Below, in pieces: positions 25,536 through 34,593 of a DNA stretch of 64,000 nt. A program made the translations under genes and the position numbers. How positions within the stretch are numbered: position 1 is the stretch's first letter; every line of letters begins with the position of its first letter. The stretch comes from Gleimia hominis (GTDB lineage Bacteria > Actinomycetota > Actinomycetes > Actinomycetales > Actinomycetaceae): assembly GCF_002871945.2 (NCBI RefSeq), contig NZ_CP126963.1, forward strand, positions 1,612,001 through 1,676,000, in the 5' to 3' direction. The notes under the pieces were generated by a model. The model searched no databases and had not been told where the DNA came from. It saw nothing but the letters and a program-made list of their open reading frames with translations.

Positions 25536-26887
25536 GCGCTCTCCTTAACGGCGTCTAGAATCTGGTTCGAAGCGGATTCAGTCTCGGTTGGTGTTTCAGT
25601 GCTGCCCACTGGTTTGCGCACTTGCGCTCGTGAAGCCTCTGGTGTCTCGGAACTCACGCCCGTGAGCATGCGCACCGCTTGCATAAACTGCCCCGCCTGC
25701 CCGTGCGCGCTGGCAGTGTGGGCCGCGGTGGTGTGCTGATGCAGGATTTTGCGTGCCATCCGATTGAGCGCTTTCTCCACGTCGTCGGGCCGCAGTGGCC
25801 GTTCCGGGAGGCGCCGCATCTGCTCATCCACTAGGGTGCGCATGTAATTATCGAGTGCGTGAATAGTTGGCCCCAGTTGGCGCGCATTTTCTTTCCACAG
25901 GTACCCGCGTACCTCCTCAGAAACAATTTGGCGGGCCCGTTCGGTGCGCTCTGGAGCTAAATCTGGCACCAAGCTACGCACGGTTTCTAAGTCAATCAGG
26001 GTGATGCCATCGAACTGCGCTATTTGCGGGTCCACATCCCGCACAACCGCGAGGTCGAGGACCACGAACCGGTGGTGCCCATCGCGCACGTGGGTGGCTA
26101 CGTGCTCAGTGGTGACGGTGGGGCTCCCCAAGCCGCGGCAAGAAACAATCAGGTCGGTGCGCGCCAGAGCGCCTTGCAACTGTTCGTCACTGGTCACGGC
26201 GGTGAGGCCCCGGCCGTGCGCGAAAGACTTGGCTCGGCCGGTGCGTGAATGCACGTAGATTTTGCGGCACCCGCGGTCAATCAGGTTCGTTACGGTCGCG
26301 CCGGCGTACGAACCCGTACCGAACATGGTTACCGTCACGTCCGACCATGCGGGCAAGAGGCTCGCCGCGTGGTCTAAAGCCACGGATGCAACCGAGCGGC
26401 CCATGCCTGATAACCCAGTTTCGCGCTCCACAATGCGTGCGGTCTGTAGCGCCCAGTTGATTGCGGACGTGGTGGCACCAGATGTGGTGTGGTTACGTTC
26501 TGCCCGCCGCAGGGCGTGACGCAGCTGGCCGGTGATCTCCCGCTCCCCCACCACCATGGATTCCAATCCACACGCCAGGGTGCACAGGTGGTCAATAACC
26601 GCTTCCCCTTCGTACGTGCGGGCGCGTTCGCCAGCAAGTGGAGTCCCCACCAGCGGGGCGGCCAATAGGTCCGCAATCGCAGTCTCCGCATCGCGGCTGG
26701 GGGCTGCGTCGGGGTCGCATTCAACGAGGATTTCAATGCGGTTACAGGTGGCGAGCACAACGGCGCCCCGCACCCCCGGGATCTGCCGCAGGGTTACTTC
26801 CAGATCATCCTGGGCCAGGGGGCTGAGTCTTTCGATCACGTCCAGGGCGTGGTCGCGGTGGTTGAAACTGAAAACTTTCATAGTCAC
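25532..26887 (-). CDS. hemA: Glutamyl-tRNA reductase
   Basis: The 451-residue enzyme reduces glutamyl-tRNA(Glu) to glutamate-1-semialdehyde with NADPH, the first committed haem step. Catalytic Cys48 is in VLATCNRIEI; SMVVGEREITGQLRHALR is the family signature; the NADP domain has FGTGSYAGATVTN and the helical dimerisation domain follows (RQIVSEEVRGYLWKENARQ). The start is GTG (26887) or ATG two codons later. The C-terminal 60 residues (SETPEASRAQVRKPVGSTE) are low-complexity and extend beyond the usual length. Divergent from hemE; translationally coupled to hemHQ. Confidence 0.96.
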   Translation of the reverse strand: MTMKVFSFNHRDHALDVIERLSPLAQDDLEVTLRQIPGVRGAVVLATCNRIEILVECDPDAAPSRDAETAIADLLAAPLVGTPLAGERARTYEGEAVIDHLCTLACGLESMVVGEREITGQLRHALRRAERNHTTSGATTSAINWALQTARIVERETGLSGMGRSVASVALDHAASLLPAWSDVTVTMFGTGSYAGATVTNLIDRGCRKIYVHSRTGRAKSFAHGRGLTAVTSDEQLQGALARTDLIVSCRGLGSPTVTTEHVATHVRDGHHRFVVLDLAVVRDVDPQIAQFDGITLIDLETVRSLVPDLAPERTERARQIVSEEVRGYLWKENARQLGPTIHALDNYMRTLVDEQMRRLPERPLRPDDVEKALNRMARKILHQHTTAAHTASAHGQAGQFMQAVRMLTGVSSETPEASRAQVRKPVGSTETPTETESASNQILDAVKESA

Positions 26888-26945
26888 AATGCCTTCATCA
26901 AACCACGATTCAACGCATTTTTCTCAACACTCAAACCCGTTTTAT

Positions 26946-26986
26946 GTGACATGCCGTCACCTCATGTTTATATGACAGAGTGTCAT
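26946..26986. promoter_or_regulatory. Two palindromes in the hemA/hemE divergent promoter region
   Basis: GTGAC-ATGCC-GTCAC (26946-26960) and ATGACA-GAG-TGTCAT (26972-26986) have centres 26 bp apart, near two and a half helical turns. They lie between the two divergent haem transcripts and are good candidates for a haem- or iron-responsive regulator. CATAAT at 27044 may be the hemE -10 element. Confidence 0.5.
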
Positions 26987-27067
26987 TGCTGGTGTGGGGT
27001 TTTGAGGCTCGCGCAAGGTTGCGCAAAGACCTTTGTTTTGATGCATAATCCGTAGGAGATAGGAGTT

Positions 27068-28270
27068 TTGTATTCAGAAAGGCGTTTCGTGGCATCGAAT
27101 ATTCTCACCGCTCTGTCGGGCCGGCGCCCCAGCCGCATTCCCGTTTGGTTCATGCGTCAAGCGGGTCGATCTTTACCGGAGTACCGAGCGTTGCGAGAAG
27201 GAATTAGTATGCTCGAGTCTTGCTTAATTCCGGAGGTCGCGGCACAGATAACCCTGCAGCCCGTGCGGCGTCACGACGTGGATGCCGCGATTTTCTTTTC
27301 TGACATCATGGTGCCGCTGCGCCTCGCGGGGGTGGGGGTAGAAATCCAACCTGGGGTTGGCCCCGTACTGGACCATCCGGTGCGCACGGAAGCGGATGTG
27401 AATAATCTGCCTGCCCCGCAGTTAGAGGATCCGCAAGCGATTGCGCAGGCCGTGCAGATTGTGCGCCAAGAATTGGATGATGACAAAGCGTTCCTAGGGT
27501 TCGCGGGTGCACCTTTCACGCTCGCGGCCTACATGGTAGAAGGCAGGCCTTCGAAAGATCATTTAGCGGCCCGCGCCCTAATGGTGCAGGCTCCGAGTTT
27601 ATGGGACCGGTTGATGCGTTGGTGCGCGCGAGTTTCGAACGCGTTTTTGAACGTGCAGATTGAAGCTGGCGTAGATGCAGTGCAGCTTTTTGACTCCTGG
27701 GCCGGGTCTTTATCCCGCGCCGCGTACAAAAAATACGTGTGGCCGTATTCGCACCTCACGCTAGAAAATATTGAGGTTCCAAAAATCCACTTTGGAACGA
27801 ATACGGACCGGGTGTTGGACCTGATGGGCCGCGGTGTGCAGGCAGTGGGTGTGGATCACCGTGTTCCACTTGACGAGGCAGCGAAGAAAGTCCCTGGGGT
27901 CGTGCTGCAGGGCAACGTGGATCCGGCCATGCTGTTCGCGGGCACGCAGAATTTGAATGCGCATGCACTGGACGTACTGGCGCGCGGGTTGGCGGCGCCA
28001 GCACACATTTTAAACCTGGGGCACGGCGTGCCACCGAACGCGGATCCGGGGGTACTGACGCAACTGGTGGGGTACGCCCACAGTTTGAAGCCGCAAGAAA
28101 TTGAACAGGCGGCAGCGGAATTGGAACTGGCCTTGGCGGAAATGGAACCGAAACGGGCCGCAGCAGCGCGGCCCAAGACCGCCTCAACCGCAAAAGAACC
28201 GGCCCCCGCTTCAGCGCCACAGCGGGCTGCGAATCGGATCCACGGATCACACTTCGAGGAGGAAGAATGA
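27068..28270 (+). CDS. hemE: Uroporphyrinogen decarboxylase
   Basis: The 400-residue enzyme turns uroporphyrinogen III into coproporphyrinogen III. The N-terminal RIPVWFMRQAGRSLPEYR and the FGTNTDRVLDLM and VDHRVPLDEAAKKVPGVVLQGNVDP stretches are diagnostic. The start is uncertain: TTG 27068 lies too close to an AGGAG, and GTG 27089 with AAAGG upstream is an alternative. The last 45 residues (Lys/Ala/Pro-rich, ending HGSHFEEEE) are an extra tail. The stop overlaps hemY as ATGA. Confidence 0.95.
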   Translation: MYSERRFVASNILTALSGRRPSRIPVWFMRQAGRSLPEYRALREGISMLESCLIPEVAAQITLQPVRRHDVDAAIFFSDIMVPLRLAGVGVEIQPGVGPVLDHPVRTEADVNNLPAPQLEDPQAIAQAVQIVRQELDDDKAFLGFAGAPFTLAAYMVEGRPSKDHLAARALMVQAPSLWDRLMRWCARVSNAFLNVQIEAGVDAVQLFDSWAGSLSRAAYKKYVWPYSHLTLENIEVPKIHFGTNTDRVLDLMGRGVQAVGVDHRVPLDEAAKKVPGVVLQGNVDPAMLFAGTQNLNAHALDVLARGLAAPAHILNLGHGVPPNADPGVLTQLVGYAHSLKPQEIEQAAAELELALAEMEPKRAAAARPKTASTAKEPAPASAPQRAANRIHGSHFEEEE

Positions 28271-29832
28271 GTATGCAAGCAGATATCGTAATCGTCGGTG
28301 GTGGTCTGGCGGGGATGACGGCCGCGTTTGAAGCCACGAAGCAGGGGTTACGCCCGATGGTGGTTGAGACTCGGGGCCGGCCCGGAGGGTTGATTGCGTC
28401 CGCAAAACTAGCGGGCGTCCCGTTCGATATTGGGGCGGAATCGTGGGCGACGCGTTCCCCCGCTGTAGGCGAGCTGGTGGATGAGCTCGGCTTAGAAACG
28501 TGCTCTCCCACGGGGCGGTCTTGGATTTACAACCAGGCTTTAGGCAAGACCTATCCTATTCCTGAGGGGTCCTTGGGTTTACCGGCTGATATTGATGCGC
28601 CAGAAGTGCTCACCGCGATTGGGGAAAGCGGGGTGGCGCGGGCAAAACAGGACCTCACGATGGACCCAAAGGTGGGGGCGGACTGCGAGGACATGGAATC
28701 GCTGGTGACCACGCGGCTGGGCGAAGCAGTGGCACGCCACCTGGTGGAACCGGTTGCGGGTGGGATCCACACGAACACTTTAGACCGCCTGGCGGTGGAC
28801 ACGACCGTGCCTGGCCTACGGATCGGACTTAAAGAAACCGGGTCGCTACTGGCCGCAACCGCGCGGATTGCCCGGGCGAACCCGGGGCCGAAGGTAGCGC
28901 AAACCTACGGGGGGATGTTCCGGCTGATTGAAGCCCTTCAGGCGGAAGTGGTGGCCCGCGGCGGCAACGTGCTCACCCGACACGCGGTAACCGCGCTGCA
29001 TGCGAATGCCTCCCAAGGTTCCGCAAGCATGGGGCAAACCTCGGCTAGCGCAGGCCAAGACCGTTCGAGCGGGGACGGAAACCAGGCGACCTGCGAGGCA
29101 GATGCGCTTTGGACCGTGGACGTACAGGCAACTGAGCGGGGTGCGGACCCGGCGGCGGACCCGGTGCCCACTGGTGAAGTGCAGCAGATCCACACGGACC
29201 GGCTGGTTGTGGCCCTCCCCGGTCCGCAAGCCATGCAGCTTTTGTCGCAAGCACTTAAGATCACTGCGTGGGAGCTGCCGTTGGGCGCACCGATTGCCCA
29301 CCAGGTCCTCATGCTACAAGCCCCGGAACTAGACGCCGGACCACGCGGCTCAGGCCTGCTAATCACCCCGGCACACGGCACACAGCAAACCAAGGATCCG
29401 ACCGCGCCACCGGCAACGAGCGCCAAGAACACTCGGATTATTGGGGCGAAAGCGGTATCGCACCTGTCGTACAAGTGGGGATGGATGCGCGAAGTGCTCC
29501 CCGCTGGCCGACACTTGCTGCGGGTTTCGTACGGGCGGGCGGATGAGCCGTACCCACAGCCGACGGTGGAGGACGCGCTCGCGGATGTGAACCAAGCGAT
29601 GGGCGCGAGTATTTCACCCGATGCAGTGGTGGGGTCGATGCTGGTGCGTTGGGATGGGCAGTTGGCGCCACAAACCCCGACGCACCGCGCTCACGTGGCG
29701 CGCTTGCAGCAGGAGTTGGAGGACTACCAGGGGCTGGCTGTGTGCGGCGCGTGGGTGGCTGGATCAGGGTTCGCGGCCGTGGTCCCGGCTTCGCGCGCGG
29801 CAGTGCAGGGGCTGGTGAATCCGCGTGGTTGA
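28267..29832 (+). CDS. hemY: Coproporphyrinogen III oxidase, FAD-dependent (HemY/CgoX)
   Basis: The 521-residue flavoprotein of the protoporphyrinogen-oxidase family would oxidise coproporphyrinogen III to coproporphyrin III in this pathway. The FAD site is IVIVGGGLAGMTAAFEA at residues 6-22, with GRPGGLI following; PVAGGIH and the C-terminal GAWVAGSGFAAVVPASRAAV close the FAD domain. Two low-complexity insertions are seen at about residues 246-275 (SQGSASMGQTSASAGQD) and 291-306. The neighbouring HemQ supports the coproporphyrin rather than the protoporphyrin substrate. Overlaps hemE by 4 and hemCD by 8 nt. Confidence 0.93.
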   Translation: MSMQADIVIVGGGLAGMTAAFEATKQGLRPMVVETRGRPGGLIASAKLAGVPFDIGAESWATRSPAVGELVDELGLETCSPTGRSWIYNQALGKTYPIPEGSLGLPADIDAPEVLTAIGESGVARAKQDLTMDPKVGADCEDMESLVTTRLGEAVARHLVEPVAGGIHTNTLDRLAVDTTVPGLRIGLKETGSLLAATARIARANPGPKVAQTYGGMFRLIEALQAEVVARGGNVLTRHAVTALHANASQGSASMGQTSASAGQDRSSGDGNQATCEADALWTVDVQATERGADPAADPVPTGEVQQIHTDRLVVALPGPQAMQLLSQALKITAWELPLGAPIAHQVLMLQAPELDAGPRGSGLLITPAHGTQQTKDPTAPPATSAKNTRIIGAKAVSHLSYKWGWMREVLPAGRHLLRVSYGRADEPYPQPTVEDALADVNQAMGASISPDAVVGSMLVRWDGQLAPQTPTHRAHVARLQQELEDYQGLAVCGAWVAGSGFAAVVPASRAAVQGLVNPRG

Positions 29833-31858
29833 GATCCGGCTGGGCACCCGCAAGTCTGAGCTTGCCCGCACGCAAAGTGGTTTGATCGCAGCCGCGCTTG
29901 AACAGTTGGGGGCGCGCGTCACCCTCACTCCTATTCATACGCAGGGGGATGTGACGGCGCAGTCGCTGTCGAAACTCGGTGGCGTGGGGGTTTTCGCGGC
30001 GGCATTGCGATTGGCGCTGCTGTCTGGTGAGTGCGACATTGCGGTGCATTCGTTCAAAGATTTGCCGACCGCCCCCGTGCCCGGGTTGGTGATTGCGGCC
30101 GTGCCACCGCGAGCGGACCGCGCGGACGTGCTGGTAACTGCCCGTGGTTTAGCCCTTGCGGATTTGCCGGCGGGGGCGCGCGTGGGGACGGGGAGTCCGC
30201 GCCGTGCAGCGGCGTTGTTAGCGGCCCGCCCCGACCTGCAGATTGTGGATATTCGGGGCAATGTGGGCACGCGGTTGTCGCGGGTTCGCGGGGTGGGTCA
30301 GCCGGGTGATTTAGATGCGGTGGTGCTTGCCCGCGCTGGTTTGGTGCGGTTGGATTCGAAGTGGGCGTCCAGCCCGGTTTTGGAATCCATCCCCGCCCCA
30401 GCGCAGGGGGCGTTAGCGGTTGAGGCACGAGCGGACTCACCGCTTCTGGACCTGCTCGGAAAACTGGATGATCCCCGCGCCCGAATGGAGGCCGTGGCGG
30501 AACGCGCTGTGTTGGAGGGACTGCAGGCGGGTTGTGCGGCTCCGGTTGGTGCGCGCGCCCACGCTTCTTCGACCACCTTAACTCTGGAGGCCCAAGTGCT
30601 TTCCACCGATGGTTCGCAACGGGTATCCCGCGTGCTTTCCACGTCTTTGCCGGATGCGGGTTTGCCCGATACTGATTTGTCCGATGCTGATCTACCGCAT
30701 ACTGGTGAGCCAGATAATGACGAGCCGGCCCACCAACTGGGGTTAAACATGGCCTCGCAGTTGTTAGCTGCGGGGGCAGGGGAAGTAACTGACCTGTCTG
30801 CCACTAAAACCCGCGCCAGTCACAGTGCCCCAACCAGACTCACTCCCAGTGCCCCCGCCCGCGCCAGTCACAGTGCCCCCGCCAGAACCAACAGGGCACA
30901 GGATTGTGCCGCCACTGGAACGCCAACCGCTCGCGTTTATGAACCTCCGACATCCCGTTCCGCGGAACCGTCGGACTTTGACGAACCCGAGCAACAGCGT
31001 TGGGGTGGACGGACGGCTCCGGATGTGGATCGTTCGGACGCTCCTCTTACGGGCCGGAGCGTGTTTATTCCCCGGTCTGGGGCGGATAACCTCAGTGCGT
31101 CCTTGCGCGCAGCGGGGGCTCATGTGCACGCTCATCCGCTCACTCGCACTGAATTAGACACCAATCCGTTGCCGTATTTGATGGCGGGGATTTTTGATTG
31201 GGTGGTGTTCACGTCTAAACGGACAGTTAAGGCATTCGCTGCTTTCGCGTCCGCTGATTCGCCCGCTGCCGCGCAGTATGCGGACCAGCCGGATTATGCG
31301 CCGCTGCGGGAGGTGTGGCGGCAGGCCCGCGCGTCTTCGCTGCACGGGTTCCGCGTGGCTGCACTTGGGCAAAGTACCGCAAGCGAGCTGCGTGAAGTGG
31401 GGATTGAAATAGATTTTGAGGTCGTAGAAAAGGTCACTGCCGAGGAGTTCTGTCACCAGTTCACGTCCGCACCCCCTGGTTTCACGCGGCATCCGCATCT
31501 GTGGGTTCCCGCGTCCGCTAAGGCCCGGCACGTAATTAAAGACGAGCTCACCCGCAAAGGGTGGGGGGTGGATCAGACCCCGGTGTACGACACGGTTGCG
31601 GTTACTTCCGTGCCTACGGAAGTAAGCACGGGGTGGACCATGGGCATGTTCGACGCGGTAGTGTTCACCGCCGCGTCAAATGCGCAGGCGGCTGCGAACT
31701 TGTTGGGCCCACTGCCTGACTCTTCCCGGGTGGTCACGTTTGGCCCGCCCAGTGCCCGCGCCGCACAAGCCGCTGGGTTCAGTGTGGACGCGGTTGCGCA
31801 GACGCAAACAGCAGCTGGTTTAGTCGCTGCAGTGGAGCAAGCTTTTCAAAAACACTAG
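29825..31858 (+). CDS. hemCD: HemC-HemD fusion: porphobilinogen deaminase + uroporphyrinogen III synthase
   Basis: The 677-residue protein starts at GTG 29825 (VEIRLGTRKSELARTQSG). Residues 1-320 are HemC: FKDLPTAPVPG, VGTGSPRRAAALLAARPDL, and Cys237 in QAGCAAPVGA, which binds the dipyrromethane cofactor. HemC is itself broken by an Asp/Leu/Pro repeat insertion at about 272-303. A linker of some 80 residues (325-404, repeated ASHSAP) leads to HemD (405-677; FDWVVFTSKRTV, WVPASAKAR, VFTAASNAQAA). The fusion would channel unstable hydroxymethylbilane straight to ring closure. Both domains look complete. Confidence 0.94.
   Translation: MVEIRLGTRKSELARTQSGLIAAALEQLGARVTLTPIHTQGDVTAQSLSKLGGVGVFAAALRLALLSGECDIAVHSFKDLPTAPVPGLVIAAVPPRADRADVLVTARGLALADLPAGARVGTGSPRRAAALLAARPDLQIVDIRGNVGTRLSRVRGVGQPGDLDAVVLARAGLVRLDSKWASSPVLESIPAPAQGALAVEARADSPLLDLLGKLDDPRARMEAVAERAVLEGLQAGCAAPVGARAHASSTTLTLEAQVLSTDGSQRVSRVLSTSLPDAGLPDTDLSDADLPHTGEPDNDEPAHQLGLNMASQLLAAGAGEVTDLSATKTRASHSAPTRLTPSAPARASHSAPARTNRAQDCAATGTPTARVYEPPTSRSAEPSDFDEPEQQRWGGRTAPDVDRSDAPLTGRSVFIPRSGADNLSASLRAAGAHVHAHPLTRTELDTNPLPYLMAGIFDWVVFTSKRTVKAFAAFASADSPAAAQYADQPDYAPLREVWRQARASSLHGFRVAALGQSTASELREVGIEIDFEVVEKVTAEEFCHQFTSAPPGFTRHPHLWVPASAKARHVIKDELTRKGWGVDQTPVYDTVAVTSVPTEVSTGWTMGMFDAVVFTAASNAQAAANLLGPLPDSSRVVTFGPPSARAAQAAGFSVDAVAQTQTAAGLVAAVEQAFQKH
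30811..30878 (+). repeat. 48-bp tandem unit in the HemC-HemD linker
   Basis: The 20-mer CCGCGCCAGTCACAGTGCCC occurs exactly at 30811-30830 and 30859-30878, 48 bp (16 codons) apart, with a partial copy between. It encodes the ASHSAP repeats of the linker. Confidence 0.85.
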
Positions 31859-31931
31859 CGGTGCAGGGACGTTCACGAGGCCACCACCGGTTCGGAAGGT
31901 GGCTGCAGATTGATAGTTGGGAAGGAACATT

Positions 31932-32924
31932 ATGATTGAGAAACCGTTTTTTAGGCCTCGCCGCCTGCGGACAACTGCGGCGATGCGCGCGTTGGTGCGA
32001 GAAACCCGGGTTCATCCGCGGCAGCTTATTTTGCCCGCTTTTATTCGTGATGGGATTAAAGATCCCAATCCGATTGCGTCCATGCCCGGGCAGTTTCAGC
32101 ACACGGAAGCTTCCTTGAGGAAGTTGGCGCGCCGTTGCGTTGACGCGGGTATCGGTGGGATTGACCTGTTTGGCGTGCCGCTGGATAACGATAAGGATGC
32201 GCGCGGGTCGGTGGCGTGGGCCGATGATGGCGTGTTGAACCGCGGGTTAGCTGCGGTGCGTGACGAGGTGGGCGATGACCTCGTGGTGGTTGCGGACACG
32301 TGTTTGGATGAGTTCACGTCCCATGGCCACTGTGGGGTGCTCACTGATGATGGTCGGGTGGATAACGACGCGACCTTAGAACTATATGCTCAGATGGCGG
32401 TGGCGCAGGCGCGTGCGGGTGCGCACGTGGTGTCACCTTCGGGCATGATGGATGGGCAGATCCGGGTTATCCGCAACGCACTTGATGACGCGGGTTTTGA
32501 AGAGGTTTCGATCTTGGCTTATTCCGCGAAGTATGCGTCTGCGTATTTTGGTCCGTTCCGCGACGCCGTGGGCTCGGGTTTGCAAGGTGACCGCAAGACC
32601 TACCAGCAGGATCCTGCTAATAGGCGTGAGGGAATGCGCGAAACCTTGCTGGATCTGGCTGAAGGCGCAGACATGGTGATGGTGAAACCGGCGGCGTCTT
32701 ACCTGGATGTGGTTGCGGACGTGGCTGCGAAGTCGCAGGTGCCTGTCGCGGCATACCAGGTGTCGGGTGAGTACGCGATGGTGGAGGCCGCTGCCAGTAA
32801 CGGTTGGTTAGATCGCGACCGGGTGATTGCGGAGTCGATCACTGGGATCGTCCGGGCCGGCGCGGACATCGTGTTGACTTACTGGGCGTTAGACCCCGCG
32901 CTGCACGCGTTCATGCAGAGCTAA
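31932..32924 (+). CDS. hemB: Delta-aminolevulinate dehydratase (porphobilinogen synthase)
   Basis: The enzyme has 330 residues from ATG 31932, with GGGAAGG upstream. It joins two 5-aminolevulinate molecules. The Schiff-base lysines are Lys200 (AYSAKYAS) and Lys252 (VMVKPAAS). The metal-binding stretch reads DTCLDEFTSHGHCG: Cys124 and Cys134 remain but the middle zinc cysteine is Asp126, which points to a mixed or Mg-dependent type. It follows hemCD by 73 bp and ends the plus-strand haem operon at a strong terminator. Confidence 0.95.
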   Translation: MIEKPFFRPRRLRTTAAMRALVRETRVHPRQLILPAFIRDGIKDPNPIASMPGQFQHTEASLRKLARRCVDAGIGGIDLFGVPLDNDKDARGSVAWADDGVLNRGLAAVRDEVGDDLVVVADTCLDEFTSHGHCGVLTDDGRVDNDATLELYAQMAVAQARAGAHVVSPSGMMDGQIRVIRNALDDAGFEEVSILAYSAKYASAYFGPFRDAVGSGLQGDRKTYQQDPANRREGMRETLLDLAEGADMVMVKPAASYLDVVADVAAKSQVPVAAYQVSGEYAMVEAAASNGWLDRDRVIAESITGIVRAGADIVLTYWALDPALHAFMQS

Positions 32925-32950
32925 CCTCGCCCGGGTAGTTCACCCCCACT

Positions 32951-33047
32951 GACGCGCCCAGGTTCGTTAGCGTGCGGGGTCCGGAAGCGAACTCGCCGGC
33001 ATCACGCCCCCAGGGTTCGTTGGCGCATCCGTTTTTGTTAGCGCGCC
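32951..33047. repeat. Three decayed direct repeats after hemB
   Basis: CGCCCAGGTTCGTTAGCG (from about 32954), CCCCCAGGGTTCGTTGGCG (from about 33007) and a partial TTTTTGTTAGCGCGCC (33032) follow one another with 25-53 bp spacing. No gene is recognised in this stretch. Confidence 0.5.
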
Positions 33048-33066
33048 ACGAATACGTGATAAATGT

Positions 33067-33106
33067 AGGCCCCTTAGGTGTAGCGGTATTTTCACCTAAG
33101 GGGCCT
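33067..33106. terminator. Strong hairpin between hemB and gntT
   Basis: Perfect 14-bp arms (AGGCCCCTTAGGTG and its complement) surround a 12-nt loop. It lies between convergent genes and probably serves both. Confidence 0.85.
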
Positions 33107-33141
33107 GTTCGCAAATACGTTTTTGCGGCTTGAGGGGGTGG

Positions 33142-34470
33142 CTATATCACCACGGACATGCCGAGCACGCACACTAGCCCAACTACGGAGAGCACGGTTT
33201 CCATGAGCGACCAGGTTTTGATGGTCTGCATGATGGTCATCCCGAAGTACTCTTTAACCAGCCAGAATCCGGCGTCGTTCAAGTGGGAGAAGAACACGGA
33301 CCCTGCTCCGATGGCAAGCACCATGAGGGCGCAGTGCGTGGGGGACATGCCGGCGGTGAGGGGCACCATGATGCCGGATGCGGTCACTGTTGCCACGGTT
33401 GCCGAACCGGTTGCCAAGCGGATCAGTACGGCTACTAACCAGCCGGCGAGCAGCGGGTTCAGCGCCGCGCCCGTGAGCCCGTGGGCGATCACATCGCCAA
33501 TTCCGGAATCCACCAGGGTCTGTTTGAAACCACCACCGGCAGCAACGATTAGGAGGATCGACGCAACGGAAGCGAGCGATTTACCCACCTGTCCGTTAAT
33601 GAAGTCGCGGGTTCCACCTTGCATGAATCCAAGTACGAACATGGCAACGATAGTGGTGATGAACAGGGCGCTGAGGGGGTGGCCGATGAACGCAATTGCC
33701 CGGCCCCACGCCTGCTCCTGCATGCCGAGTAGGTCCACCACGGAACCGGCTAGCATCAAGACGACTGGCAGCAAAATCACGCTCATCGCCTGCCCGAACG
33801 AGGGTTTGCGCTTCAGCTCTTGCTCGGCCCCGCGTGCGTCCTCACCAATAACCGGAGTGTCCAGCGGCATCCGGGCCAGTACTTTGCCCAGCAGCGGCCC
33901 CGACACCACCACGGTCGGAATCGCAACTAGCAACCCGAGCCCAAGCGTTAATCCGAGGTTCGCGTTAAGAGCTGAGATAGCTACCAGTGGCCCCGGGTGC
34001 GGGGGTACGAACGCATGCAGGGTAGATAGGCCCGCGAGCGCGGGAATGCCCAGCAAAATGACGGGTAGTTTAGACCGTTTTGCCGCGAACAAGACCACGG
34101 GAATCAAGATCACGACCCCGACTTCGAAGAACATGGGGATCCCCACTACGAACGCAATCAGAGTGAGGGCCCACGGCAATAGTTGCATTGGGGTTTTCCC
34201 CATGATCGTGTCCACGATTACGTCCGCCCCACCGGAGGCGAACAATAAGGTGCCAATAATCGCCCCGAACGCGATTAGTAATCCAACTCCAGCTACGGTG
34301 GATCCCACGCCGGCGGTGAACGAGTCCCACGACTTATCGAACGGCACCCCCGCGCATACCGCCATGGTGAACGACCCCACCATGAGTGCGATAAACGGGT
34401 GGACCTTCCCCAGCGATATCAACAAAACAATGACGATAATGCCCGCCAAAGCAGCAAGTATCAAACTCAT
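33142..34470 (-). CDS. gntT: GntP-family gluconate:H+ symporter
   Basis: The 442-residue permease has about 12 hydrophobic helices. GntP signatures include LHAFVPPHPGPL and GIPMFFEVGVVILIPVV. It imports gluconate. A full-length antisense frame exists here but is a composition artefact. GntK, encoded 123 bp upstream on the same strand, phosphorylates the imported gluconate, so the pair forms a catabolic unit placed inside the haem locus. Confidence 0.92.
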   Translation of the reverse strand: MSLILAALAGIIVIVLLISLGKVHPFIALMVGSFTMAVCAGVPFDKSWDSFTAGVGSTVAGVGLLIAFGAIIGTLLFASGGADVIVDTIMGKTPMQLLPWALTLIAFVVGIPMFFEVGVVILIPVVLFAAKRSKLPVILLGIPALAGLSTLHAFVPPHPGPLVAISALNANLGLTLGLGLLVAIPTVVVSGPLLGKVLARMPLDTPVIGEDARGAEQELKRKPSFGQAMSVILLPVVLMLAGSVVDLLGMQEQAWGRAIAFIGHPLSALFITTIVAMFVLGFMQGGTRDFINGQVGKSLASVASILLIVAAGGGFKQTLVDSGIGDVIAHGLTGAALNPLLAGWLVAVLIRLATGSATVATVTASGIMVPLTAGMSPTHCALMVLAIGAGSVFFSHLNDAGFWLVKEYFGMTIMQTIKTWSLMETVLSVVGLVCVLGMSVVI

Positions 34471-34593
34471 ATTTTAGCTTCTTTGCTCTACTTAACCCTG
34501 TTTGTTTAACCCTGTTTAATTAATCTGCCGCGATTATGTGGTGCGGCACTGATTTTCTTAATGCTCCGCGTTTACCGAGTTCGCATCCTTTAA

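Noticed and set aside
33158..34477. A 439-codon plus-strand frame covering the whole gntT gene
   Set aside because: It is antisense to a clear GntP permease; its Pro/Ser/Thr-rich, patternless sequence is typical of a high-GC shadow frame.
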